Shown here: in pieces, positions 1 through 8,165 of the stretch
Numbering within the stretch: position 1 is the stretch's first letter
Layout: the number at the start of each line of letters is the position of its first letter
Origin: JBCDCP01 sp039181495
Lineage (GTDB): Bacteria; Pseudomonadota; Alphaproteobacteria; Rhizobiales; Tepidamorphaceae
Direction of reading: 5' to 3'
DNA: 15,047 nucleotides
NCBI GenBank assembly: GCA_039181495.1
Contig: JBCDCP010000076.1
Coordinates: forward strand, 1 to 15,047
Program-made: the position numbers and the translations under genes
Notes under the pieces: generated by a model
Database searches by the model: none
Seen by the model: only the letters and a program-made list of their open reading frames with translations
Told to the model about the DNA's origin: nothing

Positions 1-442
1 GGATGATCTCAAACGGCTTGAGATTGTCCGAGAGGTTGATGACGCAGAAATCGTTGCCGCAGGGCGCCCCGATCCGGGCGGCAGCGGCAAGCACTGCCGA
101 AATGCCAGGAATGACTTCAACAGGGAGTTCGCGCTCTGCTGCATCGCGCGATTCCAATGCCTCGAAGACGGCTGCCGCCATGGCAAAAACGCCGGGATCA
201 CCGCCGGAAACCATTGCCACCTGCCGGCCTGACAACGCCAGATCGATGGCCATTTCGGCGCGGGGTATCTCTTCGCGGTTGTCGGAGGCATGCACCCGCT
301 GGGTCGGTGTGTGGGAAATACGCCGAAGATAGGGCTCGTAGCCAACCAGGTCGTCAGCGACCGAGAGCGCAGCCAGAGCACGCGGCGGGATCAGGTCGTC
401 CGCACCGGGTCCCAGGCCGACGACGAACAACTTGCCGGTCAC
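1..442 (-). CDS. cobJ: Precorrin-3B C17-methyltransferase CobJ (3' end outside window)
   Basis: CobJ moves a methyl group from S-adenosylmethionine (SAM) to C17 of precorrin-3B and contracts the ring to give precorrin-4. Only the first 147 codons are inside the window; the C-terminal part lies beyond position 1. The N-terminus VTGKLFVVGLGPGADDL holds the glycine-rich SAM-methyltransferase motif. It is followed by VGYEPYLRR, HASDNREE, VSGGDPGVFAMAAAVFE, VIPGISAV and CVINLSDNLKPFEII, all typical of CobJ/CbiH. The start is a GTG at 442. It overlaps the cobI stop (GTGA, 439-442) and has a G-rich Shine-Dalgarno (AGGGGGG) a few bases upstream, inside cobI. It is the last visible gene of the riboswitch-led operon and is probably translationally coupled to cobI. 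Family assignment is secure; the full length cannot be judged. Confidence 0.93.
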   Translation of the reverse strand, partial: MTGKLFVVGLGPGADDLIPPRALAALSVADDLVGYEPYLRRISHTPTQRVHASDNREEIPRAEMAIDLALSGRQVAMVSGGDPGVFAMAAAVFEALESRDAAERELPVEVIPGISAVLAAAARIGAPCGNDFCVINLSDNLKPFEII

Positions 443-1185
443 CTTACCCCCCTGCGGCCGGGTACCAGCACGATCGAGAAATACGGCGCCACGCGGCCAT
501 CTTGCCAATCCTGAAGCGGCGTCACGGTTTCACCGTCCATGGTGCCCCGTTCAACAACGATGGCATCCCGCTGACGGCCAGCCTTGGAAAGGGCCTCCGA
601 AATCTTGGGCAGGTTGCGGCCGACCTTCATGATGACGGCCGCGTCGGTTTTCTCAACGCGCGTTGAAATCTCCGCCTCGGGCAATGTGCCCGGCAGCACG
701 GTCAGAACGTCGTCACCGTGGGTGATTGGCGCATTCGCCGCGGTCCAGCAGCCGCTCATGCCGGTGACACCCGGTATGACGTGGGTCTCATAACGAGGCG
801 ACAGCCGGTCGTGTAGGTACATGTAGGAGCCGTAGAGGAAGGGATCGCCTTCACAGAGCACGGCAACCGACTGGCCGGTATCGAGTTCGGCTGCGACACG
901 TTCGGCACACGTGTCGTAGAAGGCCGCCATCTCGGCCGGATAGCGCGGATCGTCCAGCGGAATTTCGATGGTAAAGGGGTATTCGAGCCGGAGCTCGCGC
1001 GCCTCATCCGGTAGGTGCGGTTGTGCGATGCTGCGCGCGTTTCCGGGTTTTCCCGCTTTGGCAAAGTGAGCGTAGATCCGGCAGGCACGGAGTGCGTCGA
1101 CCGCTTTGAGGGTCACAAGCTCCGGATCACCCGGCCCGACCCCAACGCCCCATAGCACGCCCGGTTCTACGGATGGAGTGTTCAT
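439..1185 (-). CDS. cobI: Precorrin-2 C20-methyltransferase CobI
   Basis: CobI methylates C20 of precorrin-2 with SAM to give precorrin-3A, the substrate of CobG. The protein has 248 residues, normal for the family. Seen motifs: GVGVGPGDPEL at residues 13-23 (SAM-binding loop), CEGDPFLYGSYMYL from 111 and VIPGVTGMSGCWTAA from 136, then a C-terminal VMKVGRN-like stretch (IMKVGRNLPKI). Together these separate CobI/CbiL from other precorrin methyltransferases. The ATG at 1185 overlaps the cobH stop as ATGA (1182-1185), and its own stop overlaps the cobJ GTG. Reinitiation across these junctions is likely. Nothing is truncated or odd. Confidence 0.95.
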   Translation of the reverse strand: MNTPSVEPGVLWGVGVGPGDPELVTLKAVDALRACRIYAHFAKAGKPGNARSIAQPHLPDEARELRLEYPFTIEIPLDDPRYPAEMAAFYDTCAERVAAELDTGQSVAVLCEGDPFLYGSYMYLHDRLSPRYETHVIPGVTGMSGCWTAANAPITHGDDVLTVLPGTLPEAEISTRVEKTDAAVIMKVGRNLPKISEALSKAGRQRDAIVVERGTMDGETVTPLQDWQDGRVAPYFSIVLVPGRRGVR

Positions 1186-1829
1186 TCGATGTCGCTCGCC
1201 AGTGCATTGACAGCAGCCACGGTCATGGCGCTACCACCACGGCGCCCCGTGACTATGACGCTTTCAAAGCGGGGGTCCGCGGCAAGGGCCTCTTTGCTTT
1301 CGGCTGCACCGACGAATCCAACCGGCATTCCGATAACCGCAGCCGGCATCGGCGCACCCGCATCAATCATTTCGAACAGGTGAAACAGTGCTGTTGGCGC
1401 GTTGCCGATCGCAACGACCGCACCAGACAGACTGTCACCCCAAAGGTCCATCGCCGCTGCCGAACGTGTGTTGCCGATTTTCTTGGCGAGATCCGGCACG
1501 CGGGGATCGGACAGGGTGCAGATGACCTCATTGTCTGCCGGCAGCCGGGCACGGGTAATGCCGGAGGCCACCATCTTGGCATCGCACAGGATGGGTGCAC
1601 CGTTGCGCAGGGCGTCCCGCGCTGCCTCGGCAAATCCCGGGGTGAACTGCAGATCGTTGACAACGTCGACCATGCCGCAGGCGTGAATGACCCGCACGGC
1701 AACGCGGGCCTCGATGTCGCCGAGATGATCAAGCCGGGCTTCGGCGCGGATGGTGGCGAACGACTTTTTATAGATTGCCGCACCATCGCGGATGTAGTCG
1801 TAGGCGCTCTCCGTGGCAGTCTCGGTCAC
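1182..1829 (-). CDS. cobH: Precorrin-8X methylmutase CobH
   Basis: CobH moves the methyl group from C11 to C12 of precorrin-8X to give hydrogenobyrinic acid. The protein has 215 residues, the usual size. The N-terminus (DYIRDGAAIYKKSFATIRAEA) is characteristic. The catalytic histidine is in the VIHACGMVD motif, at about residue 49, and matches the active-site His of the studied methylmutases. Further family motifs are ILCDAKMVASGI and VGFVGAAESKEAL. The start codon is GTG at 1829, sharing GTGA with the cobG stop. The gene ends in an ATGA overlap with cobI. It is placed between cobG and cobI, a common alphaproteobacterial order (cobG-cobH-cobI-cobJ). Confidence 0.95.
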   Translation of the reverse strand: MTETATESAYDYIRDGAAIYKKSFATIRAEARLDHLGDIEARVAVRVIHACGMVDVVNDLQFTPGFAEAARDALRNGAPILCDAKMVASGITRARLPADNEVICTLSDPRVPDLAKKIGNTRSAAAMDLWGDSLSGAVVAIGNAPTALFHLFEMIDAGAPMPAAVIGMPVGFVGAAESKEALAADPRFESVIVTGRRGGSAMTVAAVNALASDIE

Positions 1830-3100
1830 TCCGGCGTCTCCTTGAGCCGGGTCGAAACCTCGTCGACCGTCAGACCGTGTTCAGAAACCGGGTCGGTCAC
1901 ACTTCCCGCTTCAATCCAGTCATAGCCATCGCGTCCGGCGATGAGCGTCACGTCAGCGGTACCCGAATGGGCGCAGCCCTTGGCGCAGCCCGAGACATGG
2001 AGCAACCCTGTGCCATTCCAGTTGCCTGCGAGACGTTCTGCATCCTGCACGGCGGGCGCATGGGCATGCTGACACCCCGGCGCACCAGCACACGCCGCAA
2101 TCCGCAGACGAGGATCGTCCGGCTCGATGATCAATCCCAACGCCCGACAGTCGGCCGTAGCCGCTGCGGCTTGCTCTGTCGAAACTCCAGGTAGGACGAC
2201 GCTACGCCAGGGCGTGATCCGCAGCGTCCCATCGCCGTATCGATCAGCCAGGTCACACAGATTGTGCAGTTGATCGGCCAGTAATCGCCCAAAAGGCGCT
2301 GCAATCACCAGCACCCCGACCTTGCCTGTCAGTTGAATCCAGCCCACGGGCGGATCGGCTTGCGTCGATCTCCAGGGAATGGTCGAGGCCGTGAGACCAG
2401 CCCGTGCGAACACCGTGTCGGCACCCTCGCGTGCCACCCAGTCACTCATCCGCCGTATCTTTGGGCCCGTCGCGCCAACAAATACGCTCATCAGTGAAAG
2501 GGTATCTGCGACCAGCCGGTTCAGTGTTATCAGTGCAGCGTGATCCGCATCACCTGCTAGAACCAGAACGGGCCTGCCGTCGAGCGGGGCTATCGTGATG
2601 TCCGCGCCGGGCGCATGGCCTGATTGTGAGATCGGAAGCGCACCGCCGCCATCAACTGCAATGCCAAACTTGGCCGGCAGTGCCGCAAGATCATCGGCAT
2701 TGGCTATCGCCAGTTCCAGGTCGCGGGCAAAGCTATGCGCGTCGAACGCGCAAGAAGGATCATCTTTCAGCGACAGTGGTGATGACAGGACTGTCCTGCG
2801 CGCTTCGGCCGCCGGGTGTTTCAGCGCAAGACCGTGTTCGATGGCGACCCGGGCAAGCGCTGCATGACCGTTATCATCGAACCCCCGCGCCTGCAGGTTG
2901 CCGCGCCGGGTCAGCTCGCAGTGCCCGTTTCCGTATGACTCGGCCGCAGCGACGATGGGCCTCAGGTCGGAGGTTCGAAATGTCGCCGCCGTCGGTTTGA
3001 GCCGGGCGATCAAGCCGTCACCCGACTGCATCGGGCGCAGCAGACTCGGACACCAACCTTTGGTTTCGGGCGGCGGTGGATGAAGCGGGGCAATGGTCAT
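1826..3100 (-). CDS. cobG: Precorrin-3B synthase CobG (oxygen-dependent Fe-S/sirohaem-type monooxygenase)
   Basis: CobG hydroxylates precorrin-3A at C20 using O2 and forms the ring-A lactone of precorrin-3B. It is the hallmark of the aerobic B12 route. The 424-residue protein has the two-repeat nitrite/sulfite-reductase fold. The first ferredoxin-like half has GWCPSLLRPMQSGDGLIARLK and ELTRRGNLQARG. The C-terminal [4Fe-4S] ligands are visible as C337-x5-C343 (CAGAPGC) and C372-x3-C376 (GCAKGCAHS). No key Cys is missing. The ATG at 3100 overlaps the cobN stop as ATGA. The protein needs an electron donor; the Fe-S protein encoded at 7602-8027 in the same operon is one untested possibility. Confidence 0.95.
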   Translation of the reverse strand: MTIAPLHPPPPETKGWCPSLLRPMQSGDGLIARLKPTAATFRTSDLRPIVAAAESYGNGHCELTRRGNLQARGFDDNGHAALARVAIEHGLALKHPAAEARRTVLSSPLSLKDDPSCAFDAHSFARDLELAIANADDLAALPAKFGIAVDGGGALPISQSGHAPGADITIAPLDGRPVLVLAGDADHAALITLNRLVADTLSLMSVFVGATGPKIRRMSDWVAREGADTVFARAGLTASTIPWRSTQADPPVGWIQLTGKVGVLVIAAPFGRLLADQLHNLCDLADRYGDGTLRITPWRSVVLPGVSTEQAAAATADCRALGLIIEPDDPRLRIAACAGAPGCQHAHAPAVQDAERLAGNWNGTGLLHVSGCAKGCAHSGTADVTLIAGRDGYDWIEAGSVTDPVSEHGLTVDEVSTRLKETPE

Positions 3101-6100
3101 TCCGCAGCTTCGCTCCCAACGCTCGAGCGCCCTGCCGCACCATCCTCGAAGAACGCCGCAACACTGTTCCGGCGCGGCTGCCAGAGCCCGCGGTTCAGCG
3201 CTTCCTCAAACCGCGCCTGCATGGCGTCGCGCGCATCGGGATTATGCGTGCGCAGAAATCCGTCCACTTCCTCGTCCCCGAGCGTCGCATCAAAGACCAA
3301 ATCGAACTGCCCATCCATGCGGTCGGGCAAAGTTGCGGCAAAGCCGAACAGCGCATCAAGCGCGCGGGACATCTCCGCGCCACCCCGATAACCATGCCGC
3401 ATCATGCCGGCGAGCCAGTCGGGATTTGCGGCGCGCCCGCGCACCACCCGTCGCACCTCTTCGGCAACCGTGCGGACCTTTGGCTTTCCGGGCTCGGCAG
3501 TATCAGGATGATACAATGTCGGCGATGAACCGAGCGTGGCCGCCGCGATCGCGAAACCGCCCTCATGGCCGGCATATTCGCCGCCTTCGAGCAGGTCGAG
3601 CTCGCGGTGATCCTGCTGATGGACAAAAGCATCGGCCGCGGCAACGCGGGCCTCGAGGCCAGTACGGTCACGCTGCCCGTCAAGCCCCTCGCCATAGACC
3701 GATGCACTGGCATCGAGATAGGCATTGGCCAGATCGGCTCCCTCACCCCAGGCGCCACGGGCAAGGATATCATTAAGCCCGGCACCATAATCACCGGGCC
3801 TGCTGCCATAGATGCGGATGGTCGCCTGGCGGAATGCGTCGCCCTCAAGCCCTTTGGCGATTGCGGCAAGCGGGTTCCAGTCCGGATCCTCGTCCGAACG
3901 GCTGGCAACTGCCCTGACGGCCGCATCGAAAAGCGCGATCTGCTGGGCAAAACCATCGCGAAATAAGCCGGAAATGCGCAGCGTAACATCGGCACGCGGG
4001 CGGTCGAGCCGCGCAAGCGGCAAAACCTCAAAACCCGACACGCGGTTGGAGGCATCATCCCAAACCGGTTCGACGCCCATCAGCAGTAGCGCGAGTGCGA
4101 GATCCTCACCGCCTGTGCGGATCGTGGTCGAGCCCCAAAGATCGACAAACCAGCTCCGCGGCCAGTCGCCATGATCCTGGACGTGACGGGCGACAATCGC
4201 GTCTGCGGTCTTTTGTGCCAGGGTCAGTGCGGAGCGGGTGGGCACAGCCCGGGGATCGATGGTGTAAAGGTTGCGGCCGGTGGGCAGAACATCGGCGCGA
4301 CCGCGGGTTGGCGCGCCAGCCGGGCCGGGCGCCACGAAACGACCATCGAGCCCGGCGATCAGCGCATCCCGTTCGGCGTCGGGCGAAGCATCAAGCCGGG
4401 CCGTCAGCAGCTCTTTGGGAGCACTGGGCGCGCCGGCGATTAGCGCGTCGCGCAAGGCAGCGCGCGGCGCTTCCGACGGTGCCCGCCCGTAGACATGAAG
4501 TCCGTCCCGGATCTGCAGGTCCTTGACGTCGCAGAGATAGGCATCGAGCCGGGCAAGCTGTTCATCCTCGCACATCCCGGACGTCACGCCGCTCTCGGTC
4601 AGCAACCCGGCATCCCCTGCCCGGTCAAGAATGTCGCGCTTGAGGATCGCCATGCGGCGCGTATCGAGGCCGTCCGCGGCAGCATATTCGTCGATGCGCT
4701 TTTCCAGTTCCAGCGCATTGCCATGTGCCCAACCGGCGCGCAGTGGCGGGGTCATATGTCCGATGGTGACCGCACCGATGCGGCGTTTTGCCGTGGCCGC
4801 TTCCCCGGGGTTGTTGACGATGAACGGATACAACACCGGCACCGCATCAATCAGAGCCAGCGGCACACAGTCGTCGGACTGCGCAACGGCCTTACCCGGC
4901 AGCCACTCCAGAGTGCCATGGGTGCCGAGATGGACCATGGCATCGATGCCGGCATCGCCTGCGAGCCAGAGATAGAACGCAACATAGGCGTGCCGCGGTG
5001 GCAGGTCCGGATCGTGATAGCTCGCCTTGCGGTCGAGTGCCGTTCCACGATCGGGCTGGATTGCGGCCAGGACTCCGCCATACCGGACCACACGAATCGC
5101 GAATCCGCCGTCTCTGAAATCGGGATCGTCTTGAGGTTCTCCCCAGGCGCCCGTGACGCGTTCCTGAATCGATGGGGGAAGCCGCCGAAAGGCCCGGTCA
5201 TACCAGAGACGGGACAGGCTCAGCGCCGGCGGGGCACTTGTCAGAGCTTCGGTCAGCGTGCCGGTATCGATCGCCGGCGTTTGCTCGGGGTCGCCCAGCC
5301 AGTAACCGGCATCGGCAAAGTCCTGAAGGATGGCAGACAGGCTTGCCAGTGCGTCGAGGCCGACCGCATGCGCAGACTGGCCCTTGGCGCCGGGATAATC
5401 GGACAGGACGATCGCGATCTGGCGGCGGTCGCGCGGCTTTGACGACAGCCGGGCCCAGCCGGCCGCAAGCCCCGCCACTGAGGCGATGCCATCGTCATAG
5501 GGCGAATGCCGGGTCCAGGCATGGTCGAGACCTGCGACCGCATCAGCCTCCTGCTTGAACGAGATCACACCGGCGAAGATCCGCCCGTCGAGTTCGGGCA
5601 AGACGACCTGCATGGCAAGATCGGCCTGGCCGAGTCCACGCGCCGACTCCGCCCATGCCTCCTGCCGAGCGCCCGACAAAGCGACCTGCAAGACCGGCAC
5701 CCCAGCGCTATCAAGGGGTGAACCTGAGCCGTCATCCATGCGCGCGGAGAACCCGGTGGCGTTGATGATCACAGCAGGCTCCACATTGCCGAGGGTCTGT
5801 CTGACGACCTCAGCCGATTGTGGCTCTTTGAGGCTGGTGACATAGACGCCCTGAACATCGATCCCGTGGACCGCCAATGCCTTGGCCAGTGCGTTAAGCG
5901 GCGCCAAGTCGCCGGCCAGCAGGTAGGAGCGGTAGAACACGATCGCCGCGACTGGACGATCGCCTGTCGCGGGCACGCCGAAATCGTGCGTGCCGGCGAG
6001 AGGCATCGGCACGGGTGTTGTTTCCGGTACATCCGCCAAACCGCCGATATGCGCCATCAGCCGAAGCGCGCTGGTGGTGTTGTCCGGTCCGCCGGCATCG

Positions 6101-6534
6101 AACAACGCAGCAATGCCGAGCCGCGTCTCTTCCGAAACGGTGGAGAGTTCGGAGAACCGGGGATCATCACGACCATCCCCCGCAATCACAGCCAGCTCGA
6201 CGCCATGGGCGCGGCAAGCCCGCGCCGTCTCCTCAATGCCGTAACGCCAGTAATCGACACCACCCAGCAACCGGACCACCACACAGCGGACCGGACCCGC
6301 CAGCCGCTCGACAAAGAGGTCGACCGACAACGGGTGGCGCAGTTTCTGCAGGTTGGCGAGCCGCAATTGAGGGACCGGATTGCCACGGGACTTGGCGTCC
6401 ACCCACGCATTGGCCGCGGCGCCAAGATCACTGTCGGAGAAGGACAGCAGGATGAGCGGTGCCGCGCTGGGGCCGAGATCGACCGCCGTATCGCCTTCAT
6501 CGAGGCTGTGGGTTTCGCGCAGCAGGATGTGCAT
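3097..6534 (-). CDS. cobN: Cobaltochelatase large subunit CobN
   Basis: CobN is the substrate-binding subunit of the ATP-dependent CobNST chelatase, which inserts Co(II) into hydrogenobyrinic acid a,c-diamide. At 1145 residues it is somewhat shorter than the classical CobN of about 1275, but both ends look intact. It opens with MHILLRETHSLDEGDTAVDL and has RLLGGVDYWRYG (about 89-99), HLGTHGTLEWLPGK (535-548), RDILDRAGDAGLL, and GYRGGAEMSRALDALFG near 1048. The subunits CobS and CobT are not in the window. The start at 6534 lies 11 bp after the cobW stop. The end overlaps cobG by 4 nt. Magnesium chelatase BchH is a relative, but placement next to cobW and cobG and the overall motifs support CobN. 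Confidence 0.96.
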   Translation of the reverse strand: MHILLRETHSLDEGDTAVDLGPSAAPLILLSFSDSDLGAAANAWVDAKSRGNPVPQLRLANLQKLRHPLSVDLFVERLAGPVRCVVVRLLGGVDYWRYGIEETARACRAHGVELAVIAGDGRDDPRFSELSTVSEETRLGIAALFDAGGPDNTTSALRLMAHIGGLADVPETTPVPMPLAGTHDFGVPATGDRPVAAIVFYRSYLLAGDLAPLNALAKALAVHGIDVQGVYVTSLKEPQSAEVVRQTLGNVEPAVIINATGFSARMDDGSGSPLDSAGVPVLQVALSGARQEAWAESARGLGQADLAMQVVLPELDGRIFAGVISFKQEADAVAGLDHAWTRHSPYDDGIASVAGLAAGWARLSSKPRDRRQIAIVLSDYPGAKGQSAHAVGLDALASLSAILQDFADAGYWLGDPEQTPAIDTGTLTEALTSAPPALSLSRLWYDRAFRRLPPSIQERVTGAWGEPQDDPDFRDGGFAIRVVRYGGVLAAIQPDRGTALDRKASYHDPDLPPRHAYVAFYLWLAGDAGIDAMVHLGTHGTLEWLPGKAVAQSDDCVPLALIDAVPVLYPFIVNNPGEAATAKRRIGAVTIGHMTPPLRAGWAHGNALELEKRIDEYAAADGLDTRRMAILKRDILDRAGDAGLLTESGVTSGMCEDEQLARLDAYLCDVKDLQIRDGLHVYGRAPSEAPRAALRDALIAGAPSAPKELLTARLDASPDAERDALIAGLDGRFVAPGPAGAPTRGRADVLPTGRNLYTIDPRAVPTRSALTLAQKTADAIVARHVQDHGDWPRSWFVDLWGSTTIRTGGEDLALALLLMGVEPVWDDASNRVSGFEVLPLARLDRPRADVTLRISGLFRDGFAQQIALFDAAVRAVASRSDEDPDWNPLAAIAKGLEGDAFRQATIRIYGSRPGDYGAGLNDILARGAWGEGADLANAYLDASASVYGEGLDGQRDRTGLEARVAAADAFVHQQDHRELDLLEGGEYAGHEGGFAIAAATLGSSPTLYHPDTAEPGKPKVRTVAEEVRRVVRGRAANPDWLAGMMRHGYRGGAEMSRALDALFGFAATLPDRMDGQFDLVFDATLGDEEVDGFLRTHNPDARDAMQARFEEALNRGLWQPRRNSVAAFFEDGAAGRSSVGSEAAE

Positions 6535-6545
6535 CGGCTCGCTCG

Positions 6546-7583
6546 CTATCCCGCCAGAGCTTCGCGGATGGCGGTCTCATCCATGCCATGGTGACCGATA
6601 ACCACAATGGCACCCACCCGCGCCCGGCCAGCGGGCCAAGGCTGATCGAAGGCAGTCGTGAACCGGCTGCCAACACCCTGAACCGCCAGGCGCATCGGTT
6701 TCCCGGTGACAGGAACAAAGCCCTTCATGCGCAGAATGTCGTGGGATTCGGCGACCGATTTCAACCGCTCGACCAGCGACTCCGGCTCGCCGATTTCTTC
6801 AATCGCGACGCTGAAGCTGTCAAAATCATCGTGCTCGTGATCGTCCGCCCCATCATGGTGAGAGGGGCGCGCATCGAGATCATCTTCGGCTGCAGCACCG
6901 ATGCCGAGCAGCACGGCTGGATCGACCTTGCCCTGCTGCGTCCGAAACACCTTGACCGCGCGCGGCGTTTCCTCGTGGATTCCGCGCTCGACGGCGTCAA
7001 CGCCTGCCTGATCCAACAGGTCGGTCTTGTTGAGAATGATCAGGTCCGCTGCGGACAGCTGATCCTCGAACAGTTCGGACAACGGATTGTCGTGGTCGAG
7101 CTGCTCGTCTTCTTCGCGTTGCGCGGCGACGGCTTCGGGATCATCGGCAAAGCGCCCATCCTGCACCGCGGGGCCATCGATGACCGCGATGACCCCATCG
7201 ACCGTCACGCGCGTACGGATACCTGGCCAGTCGAAGGCCTTGAGCAAAGGCTTGGGCAACGCCAGACCCGATGTCTCGATCAGGATGTGCTCGGGGGGGT
7301 CCTCACGGTCGAGCAACGCCTCCATCGTCGGCACGAATTCATCCGCCACGGTGCAGCACAGGCAACCATTGGCCAGTTCGACGATGTCGTCATCGGAGCA
7401 ATTGGGGATGCCGCATCCCTTGAGCAGATCGGCATCGACACCGAGGCTGCCGAATTCGTTGACGATGATGGCAATGCGGCGGCCGCGCGCATTTTCCATG
7501 ACATGCCGCACCAGCGTGGTCTTTCCTGCTCCCAGGAAGCCGGTGATGATGGTGGTTGGGATCTTCGCCGTGTTTAGCGCCAT
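6546..7583 (-). CDS. cobW: CobW, G3E-family GTPase and cobalt chaperone for cobalamin synthesis
   Basis: CobW is a G3E-family GTPase thought to deliver Co(II) to the CobN chelatase; the family binds Co(II) together with nucleotide. The protein has 345 residues. Visible motifs: Walker A GFLGAGKTT (15-23), the metal-binding CxCC in GCLCCT (C74, C76, C77), ETSG (103-106) and the guanine-specificity NKTD (185-188). A histidine- and acid-rich segment (SHHDGADDHEHDD, 241-253) precedes the C-terminal CobW domain and could hold or buffer metal. The gene lies immediately upstream of cobN and 18 bp after the DUF1636 gene, under the same riboswitch. Zinc-handling G3E relatives look similar, so the cobalt role rests largely on context. 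Confidence 0.95.
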   Translation of the reverse strand: MALNTAKIPTTIITGFLGAGKTTLVRHVMENARGRRIAIIVNEFGSLGVDADLLKGCGIPNCSDDDIVELANGCLCCTVADEFVPTMEALLDREDPPEHILIETSGLALPKPLLKAFDWPGIRTRVTVDGVIAVIDGPAVQDGRFADDPEAVAAQREEDEQLDHDNPLSELFEDQLSAADLIILNKTDLLDQAGVDAVERGIHEETPRAVKVFRTQQGKVDPAVLLGIGAAAEDDLDARPSHHDGADDHEHDDFDSFSVAIEEIGEPESLVERLKSVAESHDILRMKGFVPVTGKPMRLAVQGVGSRFTTAFDQPWPAGRARVGAIVVIGHHGMDETAIREALAG

Positions 7584-7601
7584 TGCTGTTGTGCCTTTAC
7601 C

Positions 7602-8027
7602 TTAGTCCTGAACGACAAACGCATCCGCGTCCGGCAGATCGCCGGGCACAGGAAAGCGCGACTTGATTGATTCATGCAACGAGACGGGGCGGTTCTTGCG
7701 CAACACCATGCCACTCTTGGACTCTGCATAGGCGGCCCCATAGGCGATCAGATCATCGGCCTGCAGCGCGCTCAGATCGCCCAGCAGGTAACCCCACTTG
7801 CCGCTTCCCGCCATGGCGGCCGAACAACCCTCGCTGCAATTACCCAGACACCGGACCGGGCGCACGGCGACCCCGTTCTCAGCCACGGCTCTTGCCGCAT
7901 CGTAGAGCACGCGGCCCGGCCGGGGCTCGCCTGCGGCATCATACTCGTCGCCTGAGCGCGCGCCGTCTTCGGCGCTGCCGGTGCAGGTGACGCAAATGTA
8001 GAGATTGGCGGTCGAACTCTCGGCCAT
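7602..8027 (-). CDS. DUF1636-type (2Fe-2S ferredoxin-like) protein of unknown function
   Basis: This is a 141-residue cysteine-containing protein, first gene of the B12-riboswitch operon. It resembles the DUF1636 family, thioredoxin-like ferredoxin-fold proteins often found beside cobW in alphaproteobacteria. Five cysteines are placed like an Fe-S or metal site: C12-x2-C15 (ICVTCTG) and C60-x3-C64-x3-C68 (RCLGNCSEGCSAA), followed by GKWGYLLGDL and a C-terminal RKNRPVSLHESIKSRFP. The ATG at 8027 was chosen because it has a GGGAG Shine-Dalgarno with a 5-nt spacer. The open frame extends to 8333, but that extra N-terminus is translated riboswitch RNA. Function is unknown. Electron supply to CobG or for cobalt reduction, or metal handling with CobW, are inferences from context only. 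Confidence 0.85.
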   Translation of the reverse strand: MAESSTANLYICVTCTGSAEDGARSGDEYDAAGEPRPGRVLYDAARAVAENGVAVRPVRCLGNCSEGCSAAMAGSGKWGYLLGDLSALQADDLIAYGAAYAESKSGMVLRKNRPVSLHESIKSRFPVPGDLPDADAFVVQD

Positions 8028-8032
8028 GCAAA

Positions 8033-8073
8033 CTCCCAATGGCACGCGGGTCTTGCGTGCAGATGTCTGGGAG
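8033..8073 (-). promoter_or_regulatory. Shine-Dalgarno-sequestering hairpin (predicted riboswitch expression platform)
   Basis: In the leader RNA, CTCCCA (8068-8073) is exactly complementary to TGGGAG (8033-8038), which contains the Shine-Dalgarno of the DUF1636 gene. Between them lies a second perfect 6-bp stem, GCACGC/GCGTGC (8055-8060 with 8042-8047), with loop AAGACCC. The two stems stack across a small internal loop into one hairpin that would hide the ribosome site. No U-tract follows, so translational control fits better than termination. It lies about 95 nt after the cobalamin aptamer. The pairing is seen by eye; switching is inferred. Confidence 0.55.
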
Positions 8074-8165
8074 CGGATGGCCCGGATGGCAACCTCGATG
8101 CGGGTCGTTCCGCACGAATCTGCCTGCCCAAGCCCGGAAACACCCCGTCCGGTCCCGTGGTCCAA

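Noticed and set aside
1173..1925. Plus-strand 250-codon open frame over cobH
   Set aside because: It is antisense to CobH, whose catalytic motif and length are intact.
4495..5442. Plus-strand 315-codon open frame within cobN
   Set aside because: It is antisense to conserved CobN motifs, has no family resemblance and no ribosome site worth noting; it is a GC-rich shadow.
5818..6594. Plus-strand 258-codon open frame over the cobN start and cobW end
   Set aside because: It is antisense to two well-supported genes; composition looks like reverse-complement coding.
6459..7577. Plus-strand 372-codon open frame covering cobW
   Set aside because: It is exactly antisense to cobW, which has all G3E motifs. 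The antisense product has no recognisable family and arises from high GC.
8101..8165. Intrinsic terminator in the riboswitch leader
   Set aside because: CCGGA/TCCGG can form a short stem, but no U-tract follows. The ribosome-site hairpin at 8033-8073 explains control better.
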